Of a DNA stretch of 64,000 bases, positions 18,169-27,162 are shown one piece after another (positions within the stretch are counted from its first letter, which is position 1; each line of letters begins with the position of its first letter). Under the pieces are notes generated by a model that did not search any database, was not told the origin of the DNA, and saw nothing but the letters and a program-made list of their open reading frames with translations. Position numbers and translations under genes: made by a program. The stretch lies in the NCBI RefSeq assembly GCF_022369515.1, contig NZ_CP059724.1:1116001-1180000 (forward strand), in the 5' to 3' direction. This stretch comes from Paenibacillus sp. 19GGS1-52. GTDB taxonomy: Bacteria; Bacillota; Bacilli; Paenibacillales; Paenibacillaceae.

Positions 18169-19881
18169 ATGAAATGGTTTTATAATTTGAAAATGATCCA
18201 AAAATTATTGTCGGCGTTTATAGTTGTTTCCTTGTTTATTGGTATTGTTGGAGTAGTTGGGATTAATAATATGAAAAAGATAAATGGAAATACGGATAAT
18301 ATTTATAATATCGATTTGGTGGGTGTAGAAAAGCTTCTTAATATTAAGCTGAATCTGGCACAAATTAGAGCTGATATGCTGTTAACGATTGACCCTACCC
18401 ATAAAGCCAACTTACAAGTAAACAAAGATGATATGATCACTCAGAGAGCGGAATTAGACCAGTATGTTAAGGATTATAAACCAACGATTACAACCGAACT
18501 GGATAAGACACAATTTGCTGAATTCGAAAGATTGCTTGAGGTTAATCGGGTAAGCAGAACGGAAATTATCAAACAGGTTGATGCCGGTAACTATGTTAAA
18601 GCAAATGAATTATTTCCAGCTTTCTCGAAACTTAGAACGGATATGATTGTAATTTTGGATAAAGAGATTAAGCTAGCCACTGATATGGCCAAAGCTGATT
18701 TTGATGCTAGTGATACATCATTTAGAAAGGCTTCTACGCAAATTATAGAAATTACTGCTCTGGGATTATTGGTTGCTATTGCCTTAGGTTTATTTATCTC
18801 GATCACAACCGCTAAGCAGATCAAGAAGGTTTTGGTTGTTGCTGAAGCCCTTGGAGCAAATGATTTAACTCATACCGTAGATATTGATACAAAGGATGAG
18901 ATTGGTGGCTTAGCAAAAGCTTTAAATAAATCCATAATAAGTCTGAAAAAGGTAATTGGAGAAATTGCAGATAGTGCTACTGATATCAGCGCTACCAGTG
19001 AAGAGTTATTTGCTACAACCGAAGAAATTTCGGCAAAAATGGAGATCGTAGATGATGCAGTAAGACAAGTATCTTTAGGAGCCGTGCAATTAAGTGCCAC
19101 CACAGAGGAAGTTAATGCGACTACAGAAAGTATTGCCGACAATGTGGCTAGCGTAACGGAAAGAACACGCAAAGGAAATGAAATTGCCAAAAATATCGAA
19201 GTTAATGCCAAACAAGTTAGAAGAAATGCCGAGACCAGTTCTACGACTGCGAATGAATTATATTTGGAAAAACAAACAAGCATCTTAAAAGCAATTGAAG
19301 AAGGTGCAGTGGTTAACGAGGTTAAGATCATGGCCGATGAAATCGAAAATATTGCCAGTCAGACCAATCTGCTCGCCCTGAATGCCGCTATTGAAGCAGC
19401 AAGAGCAGGAGAACACGGTAGAGGGTTTGCAGTTGTAGCTGATGAAGTTAGAAAATTGGCTGAGAAATCATCTTCTACAGTCAAGAGTATCCAAGAGGTA
19501 ACGGGACGGGTGCAGCAAGCCTTTAATAATCTTTCGAGTAATGCTCAGGATGTACTAAGCTTTATTGATGATAAAGTAAAACCAGATTATGACTCCTTTG
19601 TAGATACTGGCAAGCAATATGGTGAGGATGCGGTCGAGTTTTCTTCAATCTCCTCGGATATTGGAGATTCAATGCACACTGTCAATATAACGATTAATGA
19701 AATTAAACAAGCTATTGAAAATGTATCAGCGACAGCAGAGCAATCCGTGGCTAGCTCACAGGAAATATTGGCAAGTGTGAATGAATCGGTTATGGCCATC
19801 CAAGATATTACCAAGGCTTCACAGAGTCAAGCTATTCTTGCAGAGAATCTGAATACTATGGTTAAGCTGTTTAAATTGTGA
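18169..19881 (+). CDS. Methyl-accepting chemotaxis protein, second of a tandem pair
   Basis: A 570-residue paralogue of the preceding receptor with the same plan: TM1, four-helix-bundle sensor, TM2 (about 186-208), HAMP and signalling hairpin containing [16 protein letters not shown]. The ATG at 18169 aligns with the MKWF start of the first copy and lies ten bases after GAGGAG; the adjacent ATG at 18166 is also possible. Differences concentrate in the sensor half, so the two probably recognise related but distinct ligands. No terminator is seen after it. Confidence 0.94.
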   Translation: MKWFYNLKMIQKLLSAFIVVSLFIGIVGVVGINNMKKINGNTDNIYNIDLVGVEKLLNIKLNLAQIRADMLLTIDPTHKANLQVNKDDMITQRAELDQYVKDYKPTITTELDKTQFAEFERLLEVNRVSRTEIIKQVDAGNYVKANELFPAFSKLRTDMIVILDKEIKLATDMAKADFDASDTSFRKASTQIIEITALGLLVAIALGLFISITTAKQIKKVLVVAEALGANDLTHTVDIDTKDEIGGLAKALNKSIISLKKVIGEIADSATDISATSEELFATTEEISAKMEIVDDAVRQVSLGAVQLSATTEEVNATTESIADNVASVTERTRKGNEIAKNIEVNAKQVRRNAETSSTTANELYLEKQTSILKAIEEGAVVNEVKIMADEIENIASQTNLLALNAAIEAARAGEHGRGFAVVADEVRKLAEKSSSTVKSIQEVTGRVQQAFNNLSSNAQDVLSFIDDKVKPDYDSFVDTGKQYGEDAVEFSSISSDIGDSMHTVNITINEIKQAIENVSATAEQSVASSQEILASVNESVMAIQDITKASQSQAILAENLNTMVKLFKL

Positions 19882-19899
19882 AGAGGGCTAATCCAAGGG

Positions 19900-19927
19900 T
19901 TTACATTTCGGTATTTGGTGTTATAGT
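19900..19927 (+). promoter_or_regulatory. SigA-type promoter of the metal ATPase gene
   Basis: TTTACA (19900-19905), a 16-base spacer and TATAGT (19922-19927). Confidence 0.5.
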
Positions 19928-19968
19928 ATAAGTAGAAGTTGCATTAAGGAAAAATATTTGCACCATTG

Positions 19969-19983
19969 CAACAATGATTATCA
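19969..19983 (+). promoter_or_regulatory. Fur-family box ahead of the metal ATPase
   Basis: CAACAATGATTATCA matches 11 of the 14 defined positions of the 7-1-7 Fur box TGATAATnATTATCA. It lies about 42 bases downstream of the -10 element. The sequence TCATTCTCACTA that overlaps its end recurs at 20069-20080 just before the gene. Confidence 0.5.
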
Positions 19984-20007
19984 TTCTCACTACCTATATT
20001 CGTTTAT

Positions 20008-20038
20008 CATGCTGTCCCGGCTAAGCCGGGGCAGCATG
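20008..20038 (+). terminator. Strong GC-rich hairpin in the metal ATPase leader
   Basis: CATGCTGTCCCGGC pairs with GCCGGGGCAGCATG (one wobble) around a three-base TAA loop. There is no clean T-tract, only TCATTTTA nearby. It may end transcription from the chemoreceptor gene or act as a leader structure of the ATPase mRNA. Confidence 0.5.
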
Positions 20039-20094
20039 TGTCATTTTAGGGCTGTTAATAATGGCTCTCATTCTCACTAAGAAAGGTGATATTA

Positions 20095-22062
20095 ATGCAA
20101 ACATCATCCAGACAACTACCACATCACAAGGCTCTATCAGGAGGCAAACAGCAACCGCGTTCTCCGCAGCCACGCAGATTCGATCCGATCGCCATGCTGA
20201 GCAACTCTGAAATGCAGGCCGCGCTGGGCAGCGGTGCGCTTATGCTTATCGCTTGGGCGGTTGGTGGCTGGTCAGAAATCCTATCCATTGTGATATATGT
20301 GATTTCCTATACGCTAGGAGGTTGGAGCAAGGCGAAGGAAGGCGTAGAACTACTGGTCAAGGAACGTGATCTCGACGTGAACTTGCTGATGATCGCCGCC
20401 GCTTTGGGAGCTGCTACGATCGGTTATTGGAATGAAGGAGCTATGCTGATCTTTATCTTTGCGCTGAGTGGCGCACTGGAAAGCTATACGATGGAGCGCA
20501 GCAAAAAAGATATTTCTTCACTTATGGCGCTGAAGCCGGCAACGGCAGTGCGGATTGAAAAAGGGGCGATGAGTGAGGTTGCTATTGACCAGCTCGTCAT
20601 CGGTGATCTGCTCCTCGTGCGTCCAGGCGAGTTAATTCCCGCTGATGGCAAGGTATGTCAGGGAGAGTCTTCTGTGGATCAGGCTTCCATCACTGGGGAA
20701 TCACTGCCCGTAGAGAAATCAACAGGCAGCGAAGTTTTCGCAGGTACGGTCAATGGTGAGGGTCCGCTATATATTGAAGTAACAAAATCTGCTGCGAATA
20801 CTCTTTTTGCCAAAATCATCAAAATGGTTGAAGAAGCAGAAACGGAATTGCCGGATTCGCAGCGCTTTATTAAACGTCTGGAGGCTATTTATGCCCGGGT
20901 AGTTGTAGCAGTTACACTGTTGCTTATCACACTGCCACCACTTCTAATGGACTGGAGCTGGAGTGCTACGTTCTACAAAGCAATGGTCTTTCTCGTTGTA
21001 GCTTCTCCATGTGCCTTAGTTTCTTCGATCATGCCAGCGATGCTGTCAGCCATTTCCAAAAGTGCGCGCAAAGGGATTCTCTTTAAAGGCGGAGTCCATT
21101 TGGAGAATATGGCCCGGACGTCAGTAGTCGCCTTTGATAAGACAGGTACGCTCACAGAGGGAACTCCCCAGGTAACAGACTTCATTGCAGGCGATGGTTA
21201 TAACCGTAATGAACTGCTGGCGATCAGTGCCTCCATTGAGAATATGTCGCGCCATCCACTGGCGGAAGCGGTTGTGCGTAAGGCTGCGGAAGAAAATCTG
21301 GAGCTGCACGGTGTGCTGGAGAGCAAATCGATAACAGGCTGGGGGATTGAAGGGGAAATTGACGGACAACTCTGGAAGATTGGTAAATCGAATCTGCTGG
21401 ATGAGTTGGTTAAGAGTACTGAAGGTGCTGGACTAGAGCACTGGAGATCTTTGCGGCAGCAACTGGAGAGCGAAGGTAAGACCGTCTCGATTATTCTGAC
21501 TGACGATCAAGTTGCGGGGATGATTGCTCTACAGGATACTGTGCGTCCGCAAGCCGCAGCTGCTGTAAGGAAGTTGCAGGAGCTTGGGATCAAAGTGGCA
21601 ATGCTTACGGGAGATAGAGTAGCTACGGCCCAAGTGATTGCTGGAAAGACAGGAGTCGACCTGGTATTTGCTGATCTTTTGCCGGAGGATAAAGTAATTC
21701 AAATTAAAGCACTGCGTGAACAGTATGGTCATGTGGTTATGGTTGGTGATGGCGTAAATGATGCTCCGGCACTAGCGACAGCGACTGTTGGTATAGGAAT
21801 GGGAATGAAAGGTAGTGGGGCGGCGCTGGAGATCGCAGATGTCGTGTTAATGAATGATAATATCGAGGAGATTGCCTCGACTATATCGTTAGCCCGGCGT
21901 TCGCAACGCATTGTGAAGCAAAATATGATTTTTGCTGTATCAGTAATCACAGTGCTCATGATCAGCAACTTTGTCCAGGGGATCGCTCTTCCATTTGGTG
22001 TAATCGGTCATGAAGGCAGCACGATCCTCGTTATCCTGAATGGATTAAGACTTTTGCGCTAA
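20095..22062 (+). CDS. P1B-4-type metal-efflux ATPase (PfeT/ZosA-like, probably Fe(II))
   Basis: A 655-residue heavy-metal P-type ATPase with phosphorylation site DKTGTLTEG (Asp348), TGES motif and GDGVNDAPAL hinge. The metal-site motifs identify the subtype: SPC (304-306) in the sixth membrane helix instead of CPC, and HEGST (from His639) near the C terminus. SPC plus HEGxT marks P1B-4 pumps such as B. subtilis PfeT, which exports ferrous iron. No N-terminal CxxC metal-binding domain is present, as in that subtype. The ATG at 20095 follows AAAGGTGAT; the GTG at 20086 is inside that site. A Fur-like box upstream supports iron. Co or Zn export remains possible. Confidence 0.92.
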   Translation: MQTSSRQLPHHKALSGGKQQPRSPQPRRFDPIAMLSNSEMQAALGSGALMLIAWAVGGWSEILSIVIYVISYTLGGWSKAKEGVELLVKERDLDVNLLMIAAALGAATIGYWNEGAMLIFIFALSGALESYTMERSKKDISSLMALKPATAVRIEKGAMSEVAIDQLVIGDLLLVRPGELIPADGKVCQGESSVDQASITGESLPVEKSTGSEVFAGTVNGEGPLYIEVTKSAANTLFAKIIKMVEEAETELPDSQRFIKRLEAIYARVVVAVTLLLITLPPLLMDWSWSATFYKAMVFLVVASPCALVSSIMPAMLSAISKSARKGILFKGGVHLENMARTSVVAFDKTGTLTEGTPQVTDFIAGDGYNRNELLAISASIENMSRHPLAEAVVRKAAEENLELHGVLESKSITGWGIEGEIDGQLWKIGKSNLLDELVKSTEGAGLEHWRSLRQQLESEGKTVSIILTDDQVAGMIALQDTVRPQAAAAVRKLQELGIKVAMLTGDRVATAQVIAGKTGVDLVFADLLPEDKVIQIKALREQYGHVVMVGDGVNDAPALATATVGIGMGMKGSGAALEIADVVLMNDNIEEIASTISLARRSQRIVKQNMIFAVSVITVLMISNFVQGIALPFGVIGHEGSTILVILNGLRLLR

Positions 22063-22151
22063 AAAAAGAGGTCTAATCAATCCAGTATCGTTAATTAATT
22101 ACTTGAAATTAAATTGTTCACAAAATAAATTAGTTTTTGGAGTCTGGCATA

Positions 22152-22180
22152 TTGACATATTCGTCTTCTGTTATCATAAT
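22152..22180 (+). promoter_or_regulatory. SigA promoter of trxB
   Basis: TTGACA (22152-22157), a 17-base spacer and CATAAT (22175-22180): a near-consensus vegetative promoter. Confidence 0.75.
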
Positions 22181-22190
22181 TAGTACTAGA

Positions 22191-22205
22191 TTATAATTAT
22201 TTTAA
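22191..22205. promoter_or_regulatory. PerR-like box downstream of the trxB promoter
   Basis: TTATAATTATTTTAA matches 13 of 14 defined positions of the PerR box TTATAATnATTATAA and sits just after the predicted transcription start, a repressing position. AT-rich surroundings make a chance match possible. Confidence 0.4.
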
Positions 22206-22249
22206 ATAAGCAACGACGTCATTGCCGTCATTCCAAGGAGGATATCATT

Positions 22250-23191
22250 ATGTATAAATCAATTATTGTTGGCACCGGGCCAGCCGGATTGACTGCAGCC
22301 ATCTACTTAGCACGGGCTAATCTGAGCCCGTTGGTTATTGAAGGACCCCAACCAGGCGGTCAATTGACTACCACAACGGAAGTTGAGAATTTCCCAGGGT
22401 TCCCTGAGGGAATTATGGGCCCAGATTTGATGGATAATATGCGCAAGCAGGCGGAACGTTTTGGAGCGGTATTCCGTACGGGCTGGGTAAACAGCGTTGA
22501 ATTGGGCGAGCGTCCGTTCAAGCTGACTGTTGAAGGGTTGGGTGTTCTTGAGACAGATACCCTGATTCTTTCAACGGGTGCTACAGCAAAATACCTGGGT
22601 ATCCCTGGGGAGCAGGATAATGTGGGACGTGGTGTCAGCACTTGTGCTACCTGTGACGGATTCTTTTTCCGTGGCAAAGAGATCGTGGTCGTTGGCGGTG
22701 GAGATTCAGCGTTGGAGGAAGCAGGTTTCTTGACTCGGTTTGCTTCTAAAGTAACCTTAGTGCACCGTCGTGGTGAACTGCGTGCTTCCAAAATCATGCA
22801 GGATCGTGTACGCGATAATGCCAAAGTAGTCTGGGGCTTGAATCGTACGCCGCTGGAAGTAACCTCTGGTGACAAAGGCGTGAACGGACTTAAAGTGCTT
22901 AATAACGAGACTGGTCAAGAAGAGTTTATCGAAGCAAGCGGTGTGTTCGTGGCGATTGGTCATCATCCGAATACTGCATTTCTGGGCAGCCAGATAACAA
23001 CAGATGAGAATGGCTATATCGTTACGAATCCAGGTAGCTCCGAGACGAACATTCCGGGCGTATTCGCTTGTGGCGACGTGCAGGATACCCGTTATAAACA
23101 AGCGATCACTGCAGCGGGCAGTGGTTGTATGGCTGCGATGGATGCTGAGAAATACATCGAGAGTCTGGAGCATAGCGCGGTAATCTTGTAA
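22250..23191 (+). CDS. trxB: Thioredoxin-disulfide reductase
   Basis: A 313-residue flavoenzyme that transfers electrons from NADPH to thioredoxin. FAD-binding [16 protein letters not shown] lies at the N terminus, the redox-active CATC (Cys132, Cys135) in the middle, the NADPH motif [10 protein letters not shown] next to it, and the C-terminal FAD motif [10 protein letters not shown]. The length is typical. The start follows AAGGAGG. It is followed, through a 66-bp tandem repeat, by a glutaredoxin-like gene, making a small thiol-redox group. Confidence 0.96.
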   Translation: MYKSIIVGTGPAGLTAAIYLARANLSPLVIEGPQPGGQLTTTTEVENFPGFPEGIMGPDLMDNMRKQAERFGAVFRTGWVNSVELGERPFKLTVEGLGVLETDTLILSTGATAKYLGIPGEQDNVGRGVSTCATCDGFFFRGKEIVVVGGGDSALEEAGFLTRFASKVTLVHRRGELRASKIMQDRVRDNAKVVWGLNRTPLEVTSGDKGVNGLKVLNNETGQEEFIEASGVFVAIGHHPNTAFLGSQITTDENGYIVTNPGSSETNIPGVFACGDVQDTRYKQAITAAGSGCMAAMDAEKYIESLEHSAVIL

Positions 23192-23196
23192 TATAA

Positions 23197-23415
23197 GAAG
23201 TGAAGTTCCACAAAACTAAGCATAGGCTTACGAAGTAGTTTTGTTGCAAAGCTGTATTCGAAGAAGTGAAGTTCCACAAAACTAAGCCTATGCTTACGAA
23301 GTAGTTTTGTTGCAAAGTCGTATTCGAAGAAGTGAAGTTCCACAAAACTAAGCCTATGCTTACGAAGTAGTTTTGTTGCAAAGTCGTATTCGAAGAAGTG
23401 AAGTTCCACAAAACT
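23197..23415 (+). repeat. 66-bp tandem repeat, three full units plus a partial fourth
   Basis: Units start at 23197, 23263, 23329 and 23395 (the last is about 21 bases long). Each contains an inverted repeat ACAAAACTA..TAGTTTTGT with an inner 12-base stem-loop. In units 2 and 3 the inner segment is AAGCCTATGCTT. In unit 1 it is AAGCATAGGCTT, the exact reverse complement. The period is a multiple of three, so minus-strand frames stay open across it, but they are repeat artefacts. The partial unit ends just before the glutaredoxin ribosome binding site. Confidence 0.95.
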
Positions 23416-23431
23416 TTTAGGAGGTAATAAC

Positions 23432-23665
23432 ATGGAAAACGTAATTGTGTATACATCGACTAATTGTCCGCATTGCCGTCAGGTAAAGAGCTTTTTGAGC
23501 GACAAGGGTGTAGCTTATGAAGAACGCAATATTGAGCAGAATGATGATTATGCACAGCAGGTATGGGATATGGGTATGAGAGCAGTGCCCATAACCGTAA
23601 TCGGTGAATACAAAATCGTAGGCATGAACAAGACGCAGTTCGACAAGGCTCTTGCGACTGTATAA
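23432..23665 (+). CDS. Glutaredoxin-like thiol-disulfide protein (NrdH/YruB type)
   Basis: A 77-residue thioredoxin-fold protein with the dithiol site CPHC (Cys12, Cys15) and the cis-proline loop RAVPIT. It is shorter than thioredoxin and fits the NrdH-redoxin/glutaredoxin group, which can be reduced by thioredoxin reductase, consistent with trxB immediately upstream. The start ATG follows TAGGAGG, directly after the tandem repeat. Its target is unknown; no ribonucleotide reductase gene is nearby. Confidence 0.9.
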   Translation: MENVIVYTSTNCPHCRQVKSFLSDKGVAYEERNIEQNDDYAQQVWDMGMRAVPITVIGEYKIVGMNKTQFDKALATV

Positions 23666-23692
23666 TTCGTTTATTAAACTTTGCATTTATAG

Positions 23693-23735
23693 AAAAAAGG
23701 CTGCCCCCAATATGTCTCTGGAGGCGGCCTTTTTG
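23693..23735. terminator. Bidirectional terminator
   Basis: AAAAAAGGC.GCC pairs with GGCGGCCTTTTT, giving A/T tracts on both sides between convergent genes. Confidence 0.75.
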
Positions 23736-23744
23736 TCGATTATC

Positions 23745-23945
23745 TCAAGCTTGAGTCAAGGAAGTAATGATCTGAAAAAAGATATACACGGCGATACCGC
23801 CGCCAATGAGCATGAATCCCGAATTTTTTCTGGATTGAAACAAACGCAGAACGCCAAGGCTAATCAGAGGAGCAATAATGAGTAGAAATAGCAGCACAGT
23901 GATGAACATCCGTGCCGAAATATCCGATGTATCCACATAGGTCAT
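23745..23945 (-). CDS. Small two-helix membrane protein of unknown function
   Basis: A 66-residue protein with two hydrophobic helices (ARMFITVLLFLLIIAPLISLG, abbreviated FITVLLFLLIIAPLISLG, and GFMLIGGGIAVYIFFQII) joined by a short basic loop (LFQSRKNS). I do not recognise the family. The ATG at 23945 is chosen because GGAGAGAG lies five bases upstream; the frame extends to a GTG at 23993 that has no ribosome binding site. It converges on the glutaredoxin-like gene and shares its terminator. Confidence 0.65.
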   Translation of the reverse strand: MTYVDTSDISARMFITVLLFLLIIAPLISLGVLRLFQSRKNSGFMLIGGGIAVYIFFQIITSLTQA

Positions 23946-24080
23946 GAACGCTCTCTCCATTTCAGAAAAAGGTGTTTTGGTGATAAATGTCACACTGCTA
24001 TGACCTTCATTATATAGGATTAGGAATCTTTTTGCTGCATCTTGCCACCCTCTAATTGCGGCGATTTATCGTCGATTTAT

Positions 24081-25241
24081 TTATAGGGTTACCCGGATAT
24101 TTCCGAGGAAGTGCATAACTGCCGAGAAGCCGGCACCAATCATTGTGCCGCGGCTACCCAGCCTGGAGAATGTAATCTCCAATTGCTGCTTGTGATAAGG
24201 AAGTGTACGCTCCGCGACCACTCTGCGCAGCGGCTCTCCCAACCATTCCTCAGCTTCCGATAAAGCCCCGCCGATGACAATCAGCTCCGGATTGAAGCTG
24301 TTAATCAGATTGGTTACCCCAATGCCCAGATACTCACCCATGAACGAGAAGTGGCGCAAGGCATCCTCCTGTCCATTGGCTGCATAGCGTACCAGCTCGG
24401 GAGTCGTGCGTGCAGGTAATGTAAGCCCAGGATTATCATAGGTTTTCTCTGAGGCATACAGCTCCCAGCAGCCGCGACTGCCACAGCTGCAAGGTTTGCC
24501 TTTGGACTCAATGCTCATATGTCCTGTCTCTCCCGCATACCCACGCGCGCCCTTATAGAGCTCTCCACCGATAATGATCCCAGAGCCGATCCCAGAACCC
24601 GCACTGATATACAGTAAATGTCGTACATCCCGAGCCGCCCCAAAGTTCAATTCACCTTGTGCACCAGCATTAGCTTCATTATCAATTGTGACCGGTACGG
24701 AGAACTCTTGCTCCAGAAGACCCCGCAGATTGACCATTTCCCAGCCAAGATTGGGGGCAAATAGCACGATCCCATGTTCGTCTACCATCCCTGGTACGCC
24801 AACACCGATACCAACGATGCCATAAGGTGTAGCAGGAGCTTTGGCAATTAGATCGGAGATAAGGATTTTCATCTGTTCCAGGACGTAGGGCAATTCATGG
24901 GCTTCGAGAGAGAAATCGCTTTCGTGAAGAATGCTGCCTCCCAAGTCGCAGAGAACAGCAGTTAACTGCTTCACCCGTAACTCTATGCCGATTACACTGC
25001 CAGCCATAGCGTTGAAATTCAAAATAAGCGGTTTACGACCACCGCTGGATTCTCCAGGTCCAACTTCTGTTACCAGTTCTAGTCCGCACAGCTCGGCTAC
25101 CAGATTGGATACAGTGGCTTTATTAAGTCCGGTCATCTCCGATACTCTGGCACGAGAGAGCGGTGAGTATCTTCGGATAGTATGTAATATAATGGATTTG
25201 TTTATTTTTTTAACCAGCGCTTGATCCCCGGTAACCTTCAC
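24081..25241 (-). CDS. xylR: Xylose-responsive ROK-family repressor
   Basis: A 386-residue regulator. The N-terminal winged helix-turn-helix (SRARVSEMTGLNKATVSNLV) binds DNA. The ROK sugar-binding domain follows, with GIGVGVPGMVD, the zinc cluster CSCGSRGCWE and the GETGHMSIE motif. It should repress xylA/xylB until xylose binds. GTG 25241 is chosen as the start, preceded by AAGAAGGA at about ten bases; this gives the usual XylR length. The frame runs open to 25391, but that part has no family similarity. It is divergent from xylA, with the operator candidate between them. Confidence 0.92.
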   Translation of the reverse strand: MKVTGDQALVKKINKSIILHTIRRYSPLSRARVSEMTGLNKATVSNLVAELCGLELVTEVGPGESSGGRKPLILNFNAMAGSVIGIELRVKQLTAVLCDLGGSILHESDFSLEAHELPYVLEQMKILISDLIAKAPATPYGIVGIGVGVPGMVDEHGIVLFAPNLGWEMVNLRGLLEQEFSVPVTIDNEANAGAQGELNFGAARDVRHLLYISAGSGIGSGIIIGGELYKGARGYAGETGHMSIESKGKPCSCGSRGCWELYASEKTYDNPGLTLPARTTPELVRYAANGQEDALRHFSFMGEYLGIGVTNLINSFNPELIVIGGALSEAEEWLGEPLRRVVAERTLPYHKQQLEITFSRLGSRGTMIGAGFSAVMHFLGNIRVTL

Positions 25242-25408
25242 GAATGACACATCCTTCTTGGCAACGTTCTCATTTGTCGTTATGCCACTTAGTCTAGAGT
25301 GATGTGCCGAAAATTGCAATATGCCTGCGCATAGGCTAGGGAATTGCAGGGAATTGTATGCTAATAATAAATAGGGATTGGAGTGATGCAAAAACGATTA
25401 TATTCTAA

Positions 25409-25506
25409 AATATAAGAATTTATAGGTTCCACACGATAATTTATTCTTATATTTCTCGAAGAAACGGCTACCGTCCATAAAAGGACGGCAAGTCTGTATC
25501 TTCTTG
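25409..25506 (+). repeat. 98-bp structured intergenic repeat, copy C
   Basis: It lies between xylR and the xylA promoter. The inner stem CCGTCC/GGACGG with loop ATAAAA is intact, but the outer arm is degenerate (AAGAAACGG opposite AGTCTGTATCTTCTTG). Confidence 0.9.
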
Positions 25507-25536
25507 TTCAGAAGACAAGAAATAGACAAATAAAAG

Positions 25537-25566
25537 TTGTCCAAAACTTTGTTTAACCAATATACA
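25537..25566 (+). promoter_or_regulatory. xylA promoter
   Basis: TTGTCC (25537-25542), an 18-base spacer and TATACA (25561-25566), overlapped by the inverted repeat taken as the XylR operator. Confidence 0.5.
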
Positions 25567-25571
25567 AAGTT
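25545..25571. promoter_or_regulatory. Candidate XylR operator
   Basis: A perfect inverted repeat, AACTTTGT (25545-25552) and ACAAAGTT (25564-25571), with an 11-base AT-rich spacer containing TTAACCAA. Position over the -10 element and the divergent xylR gene suggest repressor binding. Confidence 0.65.
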
Positions 25572-25594
25572 CGAAAGATATGTTAAGATGGTCC

Positions 25595-25608
25595 TGTAAA
25601 CGCTTGCG
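25595..25608. promoter_or_regulatory. cre site downstream of the xylA promoter
   Basis: TGTAAACGCTTGCG matches the CcpA consensus except at the last base. It lies between promoter and start codon, where CcpA would block elongation when preferred sugars are present. Confidence 0.65.
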
Positions 25609-25637
25609 GGCGAGCACAATATGAGGAGGATTACTCA

Positions 25638-26954
25638 ATGGCTTATTTTGAAACAGTGAACAAGATCTCTTACGAGGGAAGCCGTTCCACAAACCCTTAT
25701 GCCTTTAAATCTTACAACCCTAAGGAAATTATTGCTGGAAAAACAATGGAAGAGCACATGCGTTTTTCAATGGCTTATTGGCATACATTAACTGCTGGCG
25801 GTGCTGATCAATTCGGCGCTGAAACAGCAGTTCGCAGTTGGAATAATTTATCCGTTCTGGACAAGGCTAAGGCTCGTGCTGAAGCTGCTTTTGAATTCAT
25901 GGAAAAAATGGATCTGCCATTCTACTGCTTCCACGATGTGGATATCGCACCTGAAGGCGCAAATTTGCGTGAGTTCTACAAAAACATTGATACCATCGTA
26001 GATATTCTCGCTCAAGGCATGAAGACTTCCGGCAAGAAATTGCTGTGGAATACAGCTAATATGTTCACCAATCCACGCTATGTGCATGGTGCAGGCTCCA
26101 CTTGCAACGCAGATGTATTTGCTCATGCGGCTGCACAAGTGAAGAAAGGTCTGGATGTTGGTAAACTTCTTGGATCTGAGAACTATGTATTCTGGGGCGG
26201 ACGTGAAGGCTACGAAACGCTGTTGAACACAGATATGGGATTGGAACAAGATAACATCGCTCGTCTGTTCCACCTGGCTATCGACTACGCGAAGGAAATT
26301 GGTTATGAAGGACAATTCCTGATTGAGCCGAAACCAAAGGAACCAACTAAACACCAATATGATTTCGATGCAGCTACCACTATTGCATTCTTGCAGAAAT
26401 ATAATCTCGACAAGCACTTCAAACTGAATCTTGAAGGTAACCACGCTACCCTTGCTGGTCATACGTTTGAACATGAGATTCGTGTAGCTCGTATCAATGG
26501 CATGTTGGGATCGCTTGATGCGAACCAAGGTGATCCGCTTCTGGGCTGGGATACAGATGAATTCCCAGTTAACATTTACGATGCAACCCTGGCAATGTAT
26601 GAAGTATTGAAGAATGATGGCCTGGGCAAAGGCGGAATTAACTTTGACTCCAAAGTACGTCGCCCATCCTTCGAGCCTGAAGATCTGTTCTTGGGACACA
26701 TCGCTGGTATGGATACTTATGCTAAAGGCTTGAAAGTAGCCGCTAAATTGATCGAAGATCGCGTATTCGAAAACTTTATCGACAAACGCTACAGCAGCTT
26801 TACTGAAGGTGTTGGCGCCGATATCGTATCCGGCAAAGCTACTCTGGCTTCATTGGCTGATTATGCCTTGAACAATGAGAACCCACGCCCTAATGAATCC
26901 GGCCGTCAAGAATACTTGAGAGCCGTTTTGAATCAATACATTTTCGCTGAGTAG
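25638..26954 (+). CDS. xylA: Xylose isomerase
   Basis: A 438-residue class II xylose isomerase converting D-xylose to D-xylulose. The catalytic histidine region [13 protein letters not shown], the metal-binding segments [18 protein letters not shown] and [16 protein letters not shown], and the FWGGREGYE loop are all present. The length is standard. The start ATG follows ATGAGGAGG. It is the first gene of the xylose pathway here; the kinase gene lies 684 bases downstream, beyond a terminator and several repeats, so the two may not share one transcript. Confidence 0.97.
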   Translation: MAYFETVNKISYEGSRSTNPYAFKSYNPKEIIAGKTMEEHMRFSMAYWHTLTAGGADQFGAETAVRSWNNLSVLDKAKARAEAAFEFMEKMDLPFYCFHDVDIAPEGANLREFYKNIDTIVDILAQGMKTSGKKLLWNTANMFTNPRYVHGAGSTCNADVFAHAAAQVKKGLDVGKLLGSENYVFWGGREGYETLLNTDMGLEQDNIARLFHLAIDYAKEIGYEGQFLIEPKPKEPTKHQYDFDAATTIAFLQKYNLDKHFKLNLEGNHATLAGHTFEHEIRVARINGMLGSLDANQGDPLLGWDTDEFPVNIYDATLAMYEVLKNDGLGKGGINFDSKVRRPSFEPEDLFLGHIAGMDTYAKGLKVAAKLIEDRVFENFIDKRYSSFTEGVGADIVSGKATLASLADYALNNENPRPNESGRQEYLRAVLNQYIFAE

Positions 26955-26977
26955 GACTAGCACGATACAACCGCAAC

Positions 26978-27018
26978 GGGGGTTGCTGAAGAGAGCATTC
27001 TTCGGCAACCCCTTTTTT
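26978..27018 (+). terminator. Rho-independent terminator after xylA
   Basis: GGGGTTGC.GAAGA pairs with TTCTTC.GCAACCCC around a short loop, followed by TTTTTT. Confidence 0.9.
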
Positions 27019-27024
27019 CTGAAA

Positions 27025-27121
27025 GATAATAAATTTATAGGTTTTACATGATGACCTATGCTTGTATTTCTCGAAGAAACGGATGCCGTCCACAAAAGGA
27101 CGGCGAAGCCGTTTCTTCTTG
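27025..27121 (+). repeat. 98-bp structured intergenic repeat, copy D
   Basis: It follows the xylA terminator directly. The outer stem AAGAAACGG/CCGTTTCTT and the inner CCGTCC/GGACGG are intact; the loop is ACAAAA. Confidence 0.9.
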
Positions 27122-27162
27122 GGTGAATCCCATAAATAAATTCAAATGAAGTAGAAAGAATA

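Noticed and set aside
23197..23415. CRISPR array
   Set aside because: The units are contiguous 66-bp tandem copies with no unique spacers and there are no cas genes nearby.
23092..23456. Open minus-strand frames of 113 and 116 residues across the tandem repeat
   Set aside because: They exist because the 66-bp period is a multiple of three; the peptides are just repeats of the DNA unit and run antisense into trxB.
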